From NCBI RefSeq assembly GCF_030499535.1, contig NZ_JASTLB010000004.1, forward strand, positions 454,463 to 518,462: a stretch of DNA of 64,000 nucleotides, written 5' to 3'. Source of the DNA: Streptomyces sp. TG1A-8. GTDB taxonomy: Bacteria > Actinomycetota > Actinomycetes > Streptomycetales > Streptomycetaceae. The position numbers and the translations under genes were made by a program. Of this stretch, positions 1 to 8,750 are shown in pieces; position 1 is the first letter of the stretch; the number at the start of each line of letters is the position of its first letter. The notes under the pieces are model-generated. The model ran no database searches. It was not told where the DNA came from and was given only the letters and a program-made list of their open reading frames with translations.

Positions 1-737
1 CGGGCCCGGCACCCAGGGCGCAAGCGGCATCCGGACCGGCTGGTGTTCCAGGGCATCCTGTTCGTCCTGCACACCGGGATCTCCTGGGAACACCTGCCGC
101 AGGAACTCGGCTTCGGCTCGGGCATGACCTGCTGGCGACGCCTGGCCGAGTGGACCGGGGCCGGCGTGTGGCCCCGACTGCACGAGGTCCTCCTTGCCAA
201 GCTCCGCAGCGCGAACGCCCTGGACTTCTCCCGAGCGGCCGTCGACGGCTCCCACATCCGCGCGCTAAAGGGGGTCCCAAGACCGGACGAAGCCCTGTTG
301 ACCGGGGCAGAACCGGCAGCAAGCACCACCTGATCACCGACGCCACCGGCATCCCGCTCGCCGCCACGCTGACCGGCGGCAACCGCAACGACGTCACCCA
401 GCTGATCCCTCTGCTGGAGGCGATACCGCCGGTGCGGGGCAAGCGAGGCCGGCCCCGACGCCGCCCGGACGTGGTGCTGGGCGACCGCGGCTACGACCAC
501 GACAAGTACCGCCGGCTCGTCCGGGACCTGGGCGTGAAGCCACTGATCGCCCGACGCGGCACCGAACACGGCTCCGGACTCGGCACCCAACGCTGGGTCG
601 TGGAACGCGCATTCGCCCACCTGCACTGGTTCCGCCGTCTGCGGATCCGCTGGGAGATCCGCGACGACATCCACGAAGCCTTCCTCACCCTCGGATGCGC
701 GCTCATCTGCTGGAGGCGCCTGACGTCATTGCGATAG
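1..737 (+). CDS. IS5-family transposase, 5' cut by window edge, two frames
   Basis: DDE transposase of the IS5 family encoded in two overlapping frames. The upstream frame carries the first catalytic Asp (AAVDGSHIRA, about 238-264). The downstream frame carries the second Asp (LGDRGYDHD) and the Glu (RWVVERAFAHLHWFRRLR). The join lies at a run of five G after CTAAA (about 266-275), where slipping back one base fuses ...RALKG to GPKTGRSP...; a programmed -1 frameshift is usual for this group. The stop is TAG at 735-737. The N-terminus is outside the window; the complete copy at 59430-60262 shows what is missing. Confidence 0.85.
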   Translation, partial: GPAPRAQAASGPAGVPGHPVRPAHRDLLGTPAAGTRLRLGHDLLATPGRVDRGRRVAPTARGPPCQAPQRERPGLLPSGRRRLPHPRAKGGPKTGRSPVDRGRTGSKHHLITDATGIPLAATLTGGNRNDVTQLIPLLEAIPPVRGKRGRPRRRPDVVLGDRGYDHDKYRRLVRDLGVKPLIARRGTEHGSGLGTQRWVVERAFAHLHWFRRLRIRWEIRDDIHEAFLTLGCALICWRRLTSLR

Positions 738-743
738 GAGTTC
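1..743 (+). mobile_element. IS5-family insertion sequence, right part (copy 1 of 3)
   Basis: The sequence matches, almost base for base, the right-hand part of complete 888-bp copies at 59424-60311 and (interrupted) 50185-52474. It ends in the terminal inverted repeat ATAGGAGTTC followed by TTA (744-746), the same 3-bp target seen at the other copies. About 145 bp of the left end lie outside the window. Confidence 0.9.
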
Positions 744-755
744 TTATGCAGCGGC

Positions 756-865
756 CGTGAGACAAGCAGGTCGGCGCGTTCACCCTTTCGGGCTACTTGG
801 CTCCGCGCTCAGGCGTCTGCTCTCGACGGCGGGCAGTCTGGTCGTACGGACCATGGCCTGGGTGG
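756..865 (+). repeat. about 108-bp segment repeated inverted at 27182-27290
   Basis: This stretch is nearly identical to the reverse complement of 27182-27290. Translated it reads RQAGRRVHPFGLLGSALRRL and onward; the other copy opens a TniQ-like C-terminal fragment. Here it stops abruptly just before tnsA. It is either a relic of a TniQ-like gene tail or part of a mobile-element end; the sequence does not decide. Confidence 0.6.
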
Positions 866-874
866 GGGTACGTC

Positions 875-1597
875 GTGGGCATTGCTGCGGAAGTTGTGGT
901 CAGAGTGCGCCGCCATGATGGCGACGAGGTTGAGGAGTATGCCTGGCCGGCCGCTTCCAAGGATCTGTTGGTCTCCGCGGCGCCGTGGCGGGTATTCCGC
1001 TGGCACCGAGGGCAGAAGCACTACTCGGGTACCTACTGGTCAGCGACTATGCGCGACCATGTGATCTACGAGTCCCGCCTGGAGTTGGCCCGATTACTCT
1101 TCGCGGACTTCGATCGCAGCGTCCACGGCATCGTGGCTCAGCCCTTCCTGCTTCAGACCGTGCTGGAAGGTAAGGTCCGCAAGCACATCCCGGATTATCT
1201 CCTGCTCACCGACCAGGTGCCGGTGATCGTTGACGTCAAGCCACTGCACCGTCAGTCCAAGCCCGAGGTCGCGTTCACCTTCGATTGGACCGGGCAGGCG
1301 GTGGAGGCGCGTGGATGGAAGTACGAGGTCTGGAGCGAGCCTCCGACGGTGGAGCTGGAGAATGTCCGATTCCTGGCGGGCTACCGCAGGGATTGGCTGT
1401 TCAGCGCCGCCCTGCTGGAAGAGCTTCGTGGAATTGATCTCGATGGGGTGCCGTTGGGGCGGGCTGCGGGCTGTCTGCCTGGTCGTCCGGGACCCCAAGT
1501 CCGGTCAGCCATCCATCATTTGCTCTGGACGCAGAGTCTTGTTACCGATCTCGGCCAGCCACTCGGCCCGTCGTGCACGCTGCGGCAGGCGGCATGA
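875..1597 (+). CDS. tnsA: TnsA-like transposon endonuclease
   Basis: Probable TnsA, the restriction-like nuclease that cuts the 5' strands at Tn7-type transposon ends and works with TnsB. The expected catalytic series is visible: YESRLELARLLF (Glu), KHIPDYLLL (Asp) and VIVDVKPL (Asp-x-Lys) in the central part, which is typical of the TnsA N-terminal nuclease fold. The frame is open from 797, but the GTG at 875, after GGTGGGGG, is the better start (240 residues; Tn7 TnsA has 273). Its TGA overlaps the ATG of tnsB (ATGA at 1594-1597), so the two are probably translationally coupled. First gene of tnsA-tnsB-tnsC-tniQ. Confidence 0.8.
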   Translation: MGIAAEVVVRVRRHDGDEVEEYAWPAASKDLLVSAAPWRVFRWHRGQKHYSGTYWSATMRDHVIYESRLELARLLFADFDRSVHGIVAQPFLLQTVLEGKVRKHIPDYLLLTDQVPVIVDVKPLHRQSKPEVAFTFDWTGQAVEARGWKYEVWSEPPTVELENVRFLAGYRRDWLFSAALLEELRGIDLDGVPLGRAAGCLPGRPGPQVRSAIHHLLWTQSLVTDLGQPLGPSCTLRQAA

Positions 1598-3723
1598 GCA
1601 GGGCCGGGGCTCGCGTCGGAGTCGGTACGCGATTCCGCTACGACGGAGAGACCGTCGAAGTGGTCGAGCTGGCGGCGACGACCAGGGGAAACGAGGTGGT
1701 CCTCAAGGACGGGCATGGCTGCGTCCGGCGGCTGTCCCTGAAGGAGCTGTTGTTCTCCGACCGTGCCGAGATTGTTCCTGACCAGGCCGGTCCGTCGGCA
1801 GATGATGCTGAGGAGATCGCTTCGGTTGTCCTGAGCCAGCTGCGTGATGACGAGCGGCGGAAAGTCCTCGAACGAGCGGAACATGTCCGCGAGGTCCTAA
1901 CGGGCTACCGCTCGGGCAGTGCGGAACTCGTACGTGAAGGAGAACCTTGCACCGAGTACGGGGCCGGTGAGCCGGCTGAGGCCAAGTATGCAGCGAAGGC
2001 TCGGGAACTTGGGGTGTCGGTCCGCTCGATCAAGCAATGGGTCGCGGATTTTCGGCGTCATGGTGAGGCCGGGTTTGTCTCGAAGAGAAGCTTGTCCGGA
2101 CCGACGCAGCCGTCCGTCGATAACCGGTGGGTGGAGACCGCGCTGGAGGTGATGGTCGAGTACACCGATCAGTCGAAGCCGTCGCGGACGCTGGTGATCG
2201 AGCGGACGCGGGCCCGGGTGGTTGCCCGGTTCGGTCCGGAGGTGGTGCCGCAGCCGAGCAGGGCGACCGCCTTTCGGGTGCTGGAGGGCCTGGAGCGGAG
2301 GCATCCGCTGTTCAGGCTGAGTACGAAACGGAACCGGGATATCGCGGATCGTCCGGAAGGCCCGTACGGGAAGCTGCGGCCGACGCGGCCGGGTGAGTAT
2401 CTGCTGATGGACACCACGCGGTTGGACGTGTTCGCGTTCGATCCGCTGACATTGAAGTGGGTGCAGGCCGAGCTGACGGTTGCGATGGACTGGTACACCC
2501 GCTGCATCACCGGGATCCGGCTGACGCCGGTGTCGACGAAGGCGGTAGATGTCAGCGCGGTGCTGTTCCAGTCGTTCAGGCCGCGGCCGACGGGGCGGGA
2601 TTGGCCGCGTGGTGCGGTCTGGCCCGAGCATGGCATCCCGCGCACGGTCCTGGTCGACGTCGACGGCGCCGTCGGTCCTGGGCTGGCCTCGCCACCGCTG
2701 GTGCCCGAGACACTGGTGGTCGATCACGGCAAGGTCTACGTCTCGGAGCATCTGACGAGCGTCTGCCGCCGGATGGGGATATCGATCCAGCCCGCGAGGC
2801 TGCGGACGGGCCGGGACAAGGGACCGGTGGAGCGGTATTTCAGGACCTTGAGGGAAGGGCTGCTTGAGGCGCTTCCCGGTTACAAGGGGCCGGACATCCA
2901 CTCTCGGGGCGATGCTCCCGAGGACGATGCGTTCTTCTTCCTGGACGAGTTGGAGGCGATGATCCAAGAGTGAACAGCGGTGGTCTATCACTGCCGGCCG
3001 CACGCGAGTCTGGTCGATCCGGGGGTGCCAGGGCTGCGAATGTCCCCAGCGAAGATGTTCGAGCACGGGATGGCCCGGGCCGGCTGGATTGAAGTCCCGC
3101 GGGACAAGGACCTGGCCTTTGAGTTCCTCGCCACGAAGTGGCGCACGGTCCAGCACTACGGTGTCGAGATCGGCCGCCGCCGCTACAGCGGTCCGGGCCT
3201 TCCTGAGCCCGGCGTCCGCAGCCCCTACGACGGGCCGCTTCGGAACGGCTGGCCGTTCCAGGTCGACCCGGACGATGTCACCCGGATCTACTTCCGTGAC
3301 CCCTCCACGCGTGTCTGGCACACGCTGACCTGGGAGCATGCGCCGTCGGCGCGGATGCCGCTGAGCGAGGACGCGCTGGCGTTCGCCCGGAAGCTGGCCG
3401 CGGCAAAGTACCGCTACCCCGATGACCGGCTTGCAGTCGTCGATCTGCTGGAGCGTTGGAACCTTGGCCTGGGCACCACGCTGGCCGAGCGGCGCATGGC
3501 GCTTCGGCTCTCGCGCGAGCAGGCAGCCCTCGGACTGCCTGAGGCCGATGCGGAGACGGTCGTGTCTCTTCCCTCCGTACGCCGGGCCTTGGGCGGGACG
3601 GAGGCACTGCCGCAGGACAAAGGGATGAAGGCGGAGCCGGAGACCGGAGACGACGACGAGGCGGACTTCGAGGACCTGGACGAGGACGAGGACTTCTACG
3701 CGGATGCCTTGGAGGACGTGTGA
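1594..3723 (+). pseudogene. tnsB: TnsB-like DDE transposase interrupted by an in-frame TGA
   Basis: TnsB-family transposase (rve-type DDE integrase fold) that would cut and join the 3' transposon ends. An HTH-like region (VSVRSIKQWVADFRRHGEAG) precedes the catalytic core: Asp in LLMDTTRLDVFAFDP, Asp in LVVDHGKVYV, Glu in KGPVERYFRTL. At 2971-2973 a TGA stands where relatives have Trp (IQE-stop-TAVVYHCRPH). The frame then continues without change to the Mu-C-like domain and an acidic tail ending at 3723. Overall length is about 709 codons (Tn7 TnsB has 702). All three catalytic residues lie before the stop; the lost part would include the TnsC-contacting tail. A GTG at 2980 could restart the second half. 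Mutation, sequencing error or read-through are all possible. Confidence 0.8.
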
Positions 3724-4838
3724 GCGCGGCCGGTCTGTCGGAAGCGTTGGGCAATCTGGCGCTGTCGCGGAAGGAGGACTTCAAGGCGTTTGCCCAGGCT
3801 CCGCGCCGCAAGCAGCCCGAGGCGCTGACGAGGGCCCAGATGAAGGCCTTGGGTAAGGACGCGAGAGCGGAGTACGACCTGCGGCGGCGGGAGTGGCACG
3901 CGAACATCGGCCCGCTCAAGACCCCTCAACTGTCCGAATTACATGAGGATTTGTGGGACATCGTCGACAGCAACCATCAGGACGGTGACAAGGCCAAGGG
4001 AGCCGTGGCGATTGACGCATTTCCCGGGCTGGGCAAGACCACCTCGGTCCTCGCGTTCGCCCGTGAGTTCCACCGCAGGGAGATCGCCGAGCGGGGTGAG
4101 TTCACCGGCCAGGGGCACGAGCGTCTGCCGGTATGCCGGGTCGGCCTGACCGGGAGCACCGGCATGAAGGACCTCAACCGGGCCATGCTGGAGTTCTTCG
4201 GGCACCCAGGTCGCAACCGCGGAACGACCGCCCAGTTCGGCCAGCGAGCCCTGGACTGCGTGCTGTCCTGCGAGGTCCGCATCCTCGCCCTTGACGACCT
4301 GCACTTTCTGAAGTGGAACCAGCGCAATGGCATCGAGGTCAGCAACCATCTGAAATGGATCGCGAACGAGTTCCCCGTGACCTTGCTGATGATCGGTGTC
4401 GGCCTCGCGGACAAGGGCCTGTTCAGTGAGGGCGATGCCAGGCGGGATGCGGCGCTGGCCCAGACCGGGCGCCGCACTACCCGGTTGGGAGTGCGGCCCT
4501 TCAGGATCGAGTCCGAGCCCGGCCGGCGGGAGTGGCGGCAGATGTTGCTGGCCCTGGAACAGCGCGTGGTCCTGGCCGACAAGCAGCCGGGGATGCTCGC
4601 GGACGAGTTGTCCGATTACCTCTTCGCCCGCAGCACCGGGCACATCGGCTCGCTGATGACCTTGATCAATCGAGGCTGTCAGAGGGCTGTCCGCAGCGGC
4701 GCTGAGCGCCTGGACCGCGACTTGCTCGACGGGGTGAAGAACGACGAGGCGTCGGAGGCGGCCCGCAAGGAGCTGGAAGCAGCACTGGAGAAACGGAGGC
4801 TGACCAGCCGCCCACGCTCCCGCCGCAAGGTCGCATGA
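3720..4838 (+). CDS. tnsC: TnsC/TniB-like AAA+ ATPase, transposition regulator
   Basis: AAA+ ATPase of the TnsC/TniB family, which links target selector and transposase. Walker A is AIDAFPGLGKTTSVL (about residues 97-111) and Walker B is VRILALDDLHFL. A sensor-like stretch VTLLMIGVGLADKGLF and a basic C-terminus (RRLTSRPRSRRKVA) follow. Start GTG at 3720 overlaps the tnsB stop (GTGA). 372 residues lies between TniB (about 300) and Tn7 TnsC (about 555). The ATG of tniQ overlaps its own stop, so the four genes look like one operon. Confidence 0.85.
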   Translation: MSAAGLSEALGNLALSRKEDFKAFAQAPRRKQPEALTRAQMKALGKDARAEYDLRRREWHANIGPLKTPQLSELHEDLWDIVDSNHQDGDKAKGAVAIDAFPGLGKTTSVLAFAREFHRREIAERGEFTGQGHERLPVCRVGLTGSTGMKDLNRAMLEFFGHPGRNRGTTAQFGQRALDCVLSCEVRILALDDLHFLKWNQRNGIEVSNHLKWIANEFPVTLLMIGVGLADKGLFSEGDARRDAALAQTGRRTTRLGVRPFRIESEPGRREWRQMLLALEQRVVLADKQPGMLADELSDYLFARSTGHIGSLMTLINRGCQRAVRSGAERLDRDLLDGVKNDEASEAARKELEAALEKRRLTSRPRSRRKVA

Positions 4839-5650
4839 GCACGCGTGTCCGGACTCTGCCGATCCGGCTGGTGCCTCTGCCCGGAGAGGCGCTCGATTCG
4901 TGGCTGGAGGCTCTCGCCCGCAGGCTGGACAGCCCGCTCGGCGAGGTGCTGCACCACCTCGGCCTGCCGTCCCGGACCGGGCGCGGGGATCACCTGCGGG
5001 GCATACCGCCGGACTGGACGATCCTGCTGGGCGCGGACCAGACCGCGGCCATCGCGCATGCGAGCGGGCTGGACGAGCAGACGGTCACGGCCATGACGCT
5101 GGCGCACTACGCCGAGCGGGCCCTTCGCATCAACTTCGAGCGCCGGTACGTCAACCGCTGGGTGCTCTGGGGCCGTGGTGCCGGCTCGCGGTTCTGCGCG
5201 GACTGCCTCAAGGACAGCAGCGGCCGCTGGCAACTCACCTGGCGTCTGGGCTGGTCCTTCGCCTGTCCGCTGCACTTGCAACTGCTGGCGGACTGCTGCC
5301 CTGTCTGCGGGCGCGTCCCCAGGCAGCGGCCCCGGTCCGGGGAGGTCGTCCCTCACCCGGATCTTTGCGGCACGCTCTCTTCGAGACCGGGACATCCGCC
5401 TTCCGGGGGCTGCGGATTCGATCTGACACGGACCCGTACGCTTCGACTTCCTGCCGGGCATCCCGCGCTGTCAGCCCAGGAACGGCTGCTGGAGGTCATT
5501 GACGCGAATACTGCTTTCTTCGGCGCATACGCACTCAGCCCGCAGCCGGCGGCGAAGGCGCTGACGGACATCCGGGCGATCGCCGGCCGCGTGCTCGCAG
5601 ACCTACCCGAGCTGGCTTCGTTCACGTTTGGCAGCAGCACTTGTGCATGA
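4835..5650 (+). CDS. tniQ: TniQ-family target-selection protein (short)
   Basis: TniQ/TnsD-type protein expected to bring TnsC to the target. The N-terminal TniQ signature LPIRLVPLPGEALDSWLEAL is followed by a zinc-finger-like Cys/His series (RFCADCL, FACPLHLQLLADCCPVC). Start ATG overlaps the tnsC stop (ATGA). At 271 residues it is shorter than TnsD (508) and most stand-alone TniQ proteins, so DNA-binding C-terminal domains may be missing. A separate TniQ-like C-terminal module lies at 8751-10396. Confidence 0.8.
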   Translation: MSTRVRTLPIRLVPLPGEALDSWLEALARRLDSPLGEVLHHLGLPSRTGRGDHLRGIPPDWTILLGADQTAAIAHASGLDEQTVTAMTLAHYAERALRINFERRYVNRWVLWGRGAGSRFCADCLKDSSGRWQLTWRLGWSFACPLHLQLLADCCPVCGRVPRQRPRSGEVVPHPDLCGTLSSRPGHPPSGGCGFDLTRTRTLRLPAGHPALSAQERLLEVIDANTAFFGAYALSPQPAAKALTDIRAIAGRVLADLPELASFTFGSSTCA

Positions 5651-5778
5651 TTTCCGGAGGCAGTTGGTGATCACTCCATCGAGAGATGTTCGCGAGTTTT
5701 GACGGCGCCGTCGTGCCGTCGTCGCGGTGAGTGATCAATTCACTGTGCCTGGGCAAGCAGCGTCCGTAGGGTTTGCGC

Positions 5779-6144
5779 ATGACAGATGAAAGTGAGCGGG
5801 CCGTGCAGGCGGCCATCGACGGGGAGATGCGGCTTCTCGATCCCGAGGTGCGTGCCTCCCCGGCCCATGTCTTGGAGCTTCTGGACCCGGAGTTCACCGA
5901 GATCGGGGCTTCCGGACGCCGGTGGGACGTGGAGTCGATCCTCACGGTGACGAGCGGCGGCTCGGTCTCCCCGGAGTCTCCGGTCAAGGTCAGCGAGATG
6001 TCCGGCAACGTCCTCGCTCCGGGCGTCGTTCATCTGACGTACTTCGCCGACAACCAGGGCCGTCGGGCATGGCGGAGCTCTTTGTGGCGCCTGACGGAGA
6101 CGGGCTGGCGGATGTACTTCCACCAGGCCACTTTGACCGGTTGA
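5779..6144 (+). CDS. NTF2-like (DUF4440/SnoaL-type) small protein
   Basis: 121-residue protein with the pattern of the DUF4440/NTF2-like fold: N-terminal helix (ERAVQAAIDGEMRLLDPEVR), LLDPEFTEIGASGRRW, then alternating strands ending SSLWRLTETGWRMYFHQATL. Such proteins are cone-shaped binding or enzyme domains; no substrate can be named. ATG at 5779 is preferred over an upstream TTG at 5773. It follows the Tn7-like genes on the same strand after about 130 bp that hold no other gene, and ends directly in a strong hairpin. Confidence 0.7.
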   Translation: MTDESERAVQAAIDGEMRLLDPEVRASPAHVLELLDPEFTEIGASGRRWDVESILTVTSGGSVSPESPVKVSEMSGNVLAPGVVHLTYFADNQGRRAWRSSLWRLTETGWRMYFHQATLTG

Positions 6145-6186
6145 GCGGGTAGGACCGCCGCCCGTGAGGGCGGCGGTCCTACCCGC
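6145..6186. terminator. 18-bp perfect hairpin between convergent genes
   Basis: Arms GCGGGTAGGACCGCCGCC (6145-6162) and its exact complement (6169-6186) around a CGTGAG loop. It follows the stop of the NTF2-like gene and lies just beyond the end of istB on the other strand. There is no long T-tract, as is common for actinobacterial terminators. Confidence 0.7.
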
Positions 6187-6200
6187 CGAATCGTGCGACT

Positions 6201-6998
6201 TCAGCTGGCCGTGGCTGGCGCTTCCGCTCGCGCGCGGGTGCTGGCGAGGCGGTAGGAGTCGGTTCCGGTCTCGATGATCGTGCCGTTGAAGGTGAGCCGG
6301 TCGACGATGGCCGCGCAGAGGCGGGGGTCGGTGAAGGTCTTCGTCCAGCCGCCGAAGGACTCGTTGGAGGCGATGGCGACGCTGTTCTTCTCCTCGCGCT
6401 CGGTCAGCACCTGGAACAGCAGTTCGGCGCCGTGCCGGTCGAGCTCCATGTATCCGAGTTCGTCGATGCAGAGCAGGTCGACGCGGCCGTAGCGGGCGAT
6501 GGTCTTGTTCAGTTGCTTCTCGTCCGCGGCCTCGACCAGCTCGTTGACCAGCTTCGTGGCGAGCGTGTAGCGGACGCGGTAGCCCTTCATCGCGGCCTCG
6601 GTTCCCAGGGCGATGAGCATGTGGGACTTGCCGGTGCCGGAGTCTCCGATCAGGCAGAGCGGCTGGCTCTTCTTGATCCACTCGCAGCTGGCGAGGGTAT
6701 GAATGGTGGCCGGGTCGATGTTCGGGTTGGCGTCGAAGTCGAAGGTCCGCAGCGACTTCTCCCGCGGGAAGCCGGCTGCCTTGATCCGTCGTTCCGAACG
6801 GCGGCGGGCCCGGTCGTCGCACTCGGCCATCAGCAGTTCGGCGAGGAAGCCGCGGTAGGTCATCTGGTCCTTCATCGCTCGGTCGGCGATGTCGGGGAAC
6901 TCGTTGCGGATCGACGGCAGCCGCAACATGCGGCAGGCGGTGTCGATGGCGGCGTCGGCGGCCTGCTCGGTCAAGCCTCGCTGGCGGGGCAGGGTCAC
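6201..6998 (-). CDS. istB: IS21 helper ATPase IstB
   Basis: DnaA/DnaC-like AAA+ ATPase that assists the IstA transposase. Walker A LCLIGDSGTGKSHMLIALG and Walker B VDLLCIDELGYMEL are intact; 265 residues is normal for IstB. Start GTG at 6998 overlaps the istA stop by four bases (GTGA). The longer open frame upstream lies inside istA and is not used. No disabling change seen. Confidence 0.92.
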   Translation of the reverse strand: MTLPRQRGLTEQAADAAIDTACRMLRLPSIRNEFPDIADRAMKDQMTYRGFLAELLMAECDDRARRRSERRIKAAGFPREKSLRTFDFDANPNIDPATIHTLASCEWIKKSQPLCLIGDSGTGKSHMLIALGTEAAMKGYRVRYTLATKLVNELVEAADEKQLNKTIARYGRVDLLCIDELGYMELDRHGAELLFQVLTEREEKNSVAIASNESFGGWTKTFTDPRLCAAIVDRLTFNGTIIETGTDSYRLASTRARAEAPATAS

Positions 6999-8632
6999 TG
7001 GGCTTCTCCCTCTGGGTGGGCGCCGCCGCTGGCGCGACGGCGTCGGAGCAACTGGTCGTAGGGGGTCACCGAGGGCAGCGGCCTGGTGTCCGGCGGAAGG
7101 TGGGCAAGGCGCCACTCGTGCAGAAACGTCACGGTCGCCGCCCCTGAGGCTCCGGCCGGCAGGGCGGCGAGCGGTTCGTCTTCGGCCTGGGCGGCCTTGC
7201 GGGCCTCCAGCGCGACCGCGTCCGCGGTCAGGGCCCCGGCCCGCAGGGCGGTGGCAAGCCCGGCGACCAGGTGCTCGTGCGGGATGTGCCGGGCCAGCAG
7301 CAGCACCTCGATCAGGGCCCGGGTGCCGTCCCGCTCGCCGTGGACCTTGCGGGCTTGAGCCCACCAAGCGTCATGGACCGGAGTGAACTTGCCCGCCGAG
7401 CGGGCCTGTTCGAGTGCGGTGGCGCCGGGAAAGGCACCGGGCTTGCGGATCAGGGCTTCGAGATAGTGGTCCAGCTCCAGACGGCAGCTGGCCTTCGCGA
7501 TCAGCCGCTCGTGCCGGGCGACTTCCACGTTCTGGTCGTAAACCACCAGGTGGGAAGCGTGCAGCACGACCCGGACCCGTTTGCCGATCAGACGGACGGG
7601 CACCGAGTAGCGGTTGGTGCGGACGGTGATCTGGCTGTAGCGGTCGACCCTGGGGGTGAAAACCCGGCCGGTCTCGAACGGCTCATCCGGCAACGGCATC
7701 AGCAGCGGCTGTTCGACGGCGAAGTACTCGTCGATGGTCCGCGGCCGGGAGCCGATCCGGCGCCGGCCGTCGTGCAGGTCCCACTGCTCGACCATCTCGT
7801 TCAGCTCCGCCAGCGAGGACACCTCCGGCACCGGCGTGAAGTGGTTGCGGCGGAAGTAGCCGATCTGTCCCTCGACCCCGCCCTTCTCGTGGGCGCCGTC
7901 GATGCCCGGGCGGCAGTAGAAGCTCTCGATGCCGAAGTGGGAGCGGAAGGCGATCCACCGGTCGGTTTCCACCCGTGCTCGGCTCAGGCCCAGCACTTGG
8001 GCGACGGCGGCCTTGAGGTTGTCGTAGCGAACCCGGCCCCGCGGGACACCGCCCAGCACCCGCAGCGCGTGCACGTGGCCCTCGAAGAAGGCTTCCTGGC
8101 CGGCGGAGGCGAACACGCGGTGGACGGCCTTACCCGAATACGACAGGCGGAAGGAGAACAGGTAGCAGGTCACCAGCTCGCCGGCGAGCCGCACGGCCAC
8201 GTCTCCGAAGTCGACTTCCGCCTCCATGCCCGGCGGGTGGGTCTGCGGGACGAACGCTTCGATGGGCGCCTTGCCCGCCTCCACCGCGATCTGCGGCTTC
8301 CGGTCGGCGACATAGCGTCTGACCATCGGATACGACACGTCGGCGCCGTGTTCCTCGACCAGCCGGTGGAAGATCCGGGTCACCGTGTGCCGCTGCTTGC
8401 GCGGCGCATCCAGGTCCGCCCGGAGGATCCCGTCGATCACCGCCTTGTACGGATCGAGCGCCGACGGCCGCGGCGGCAGCGGCTTGCGCGGTTCCGGCCA
8501 CGCCGAGTTCAGGGCCTTGCGGACCGTTCGCCAGGCGACGTTGTACTTGCGCTCCAGCTCCCGCATCGTCATGCCGGCCCGGTGGTCCCGCCGGATCGCC
8601 GCGTACAGCTCGACCTTCGACATCTGCGGCAT
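6995..8632 (-). CDS. istA: IS21 transposase IstA
   Basis: 545-residue IS21-family transposase. N-terminal HTH (MTMRELERKYNVAWRTVRKAL), rve catalytic core beginning EAEVDFGDVAVRLAGEL (first Asp), then VRYDNLKAAV (second Asp) and HEKGGVEGQIGYFRRNHF (catalytic Glu), and a C-terminal beta-barrel region (RTNRYSVPVRLIGKRVRV). Start ATG at 8632. Complete and probably active; the second copy at 61979-63628 is heavily frameshifted. Confidence 0.93.
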   Translation of the reverse strand: MPQMSKVELYAAIRRDHRAGMTMRELERKYNVAWRTVRKALNSAWPEPRKPLPPRPSALDPYKAVIDGILRADLDAPRKQRHTVTRIFHRLVEEHGADVSYPMVRRYVADRKPQIAVEAGKAPIEAFVPQTHPPGMEAEVDFGDVAVRLAGELVTCYLFSFRLSYSGKAVHRVFASAGQEAFFEGHVHALRVLGGVPRGRVRYDNLKAAVAQVLGLSRARVETDRWIAFRSHFGIESFYCRPGIDGAHEKGGVEGQIGYFRRNHFTPVPEVSSLAELNEMVEQWDLHDGRRRIGSRPRTIDEYFAVEQPLLMPLPDEPFETGRVFTPRVDRYSQITVRTNRYSVPVRLIGKRVRVVLHASHLVVYDQNVEVARHERLIAKASCRLELDHYLEALIRKPGAFPGATALEQARSAGKFTPVHDAWWAQARKVHGERDGTRALIEVLLLARHIPHEHLVAGLATALRAGALTADAVALEARKAAQAEDEPLAALPAGASGAATVTFLHEWRLAHLPPDTRPLPSVTPYDQLLRRRRASGGAHPEGEAQ

Positions 8633-8750
8633 GACCAGGACCTTTCACCGGGAACACCCCGATGCTGTCCTGGCAAGTACCCCGGTGCTGACAAAACTCG
8701 TGAACATCACCCGACCGTGGATCTGGGCGCCTCCCAAACCCGTGTACAAC

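Larger units (their letters stand above)
6190..8750 (-). mobile_element. IS21-family insertion sequence (copy 1)
   Basis: istA and istB in the standard coupled order. The upstream end near 8680-8750 contains degenerate versions of the GAGTTTGGGAGGCGCC terminal repeat that is clear at the second copy (61867-61927). The downstream end was not resolved and is placed just after the hairpin. The upstream end cuts into the TniQ-like gene at 8751. Confidence 0.75.

Noticed and set aside
1897..3339. 480-codon antisense frame across tnsB
   Set aside because: No recognisable pattern; tnsB on the other strand is well supported.
7271..8750. Upstream extension of the TniQ-like frame (over 1000 codons in total)
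   Set aside because: This part is antisense to istA, which has clear homology; only the portion after the IS21 end is kept.
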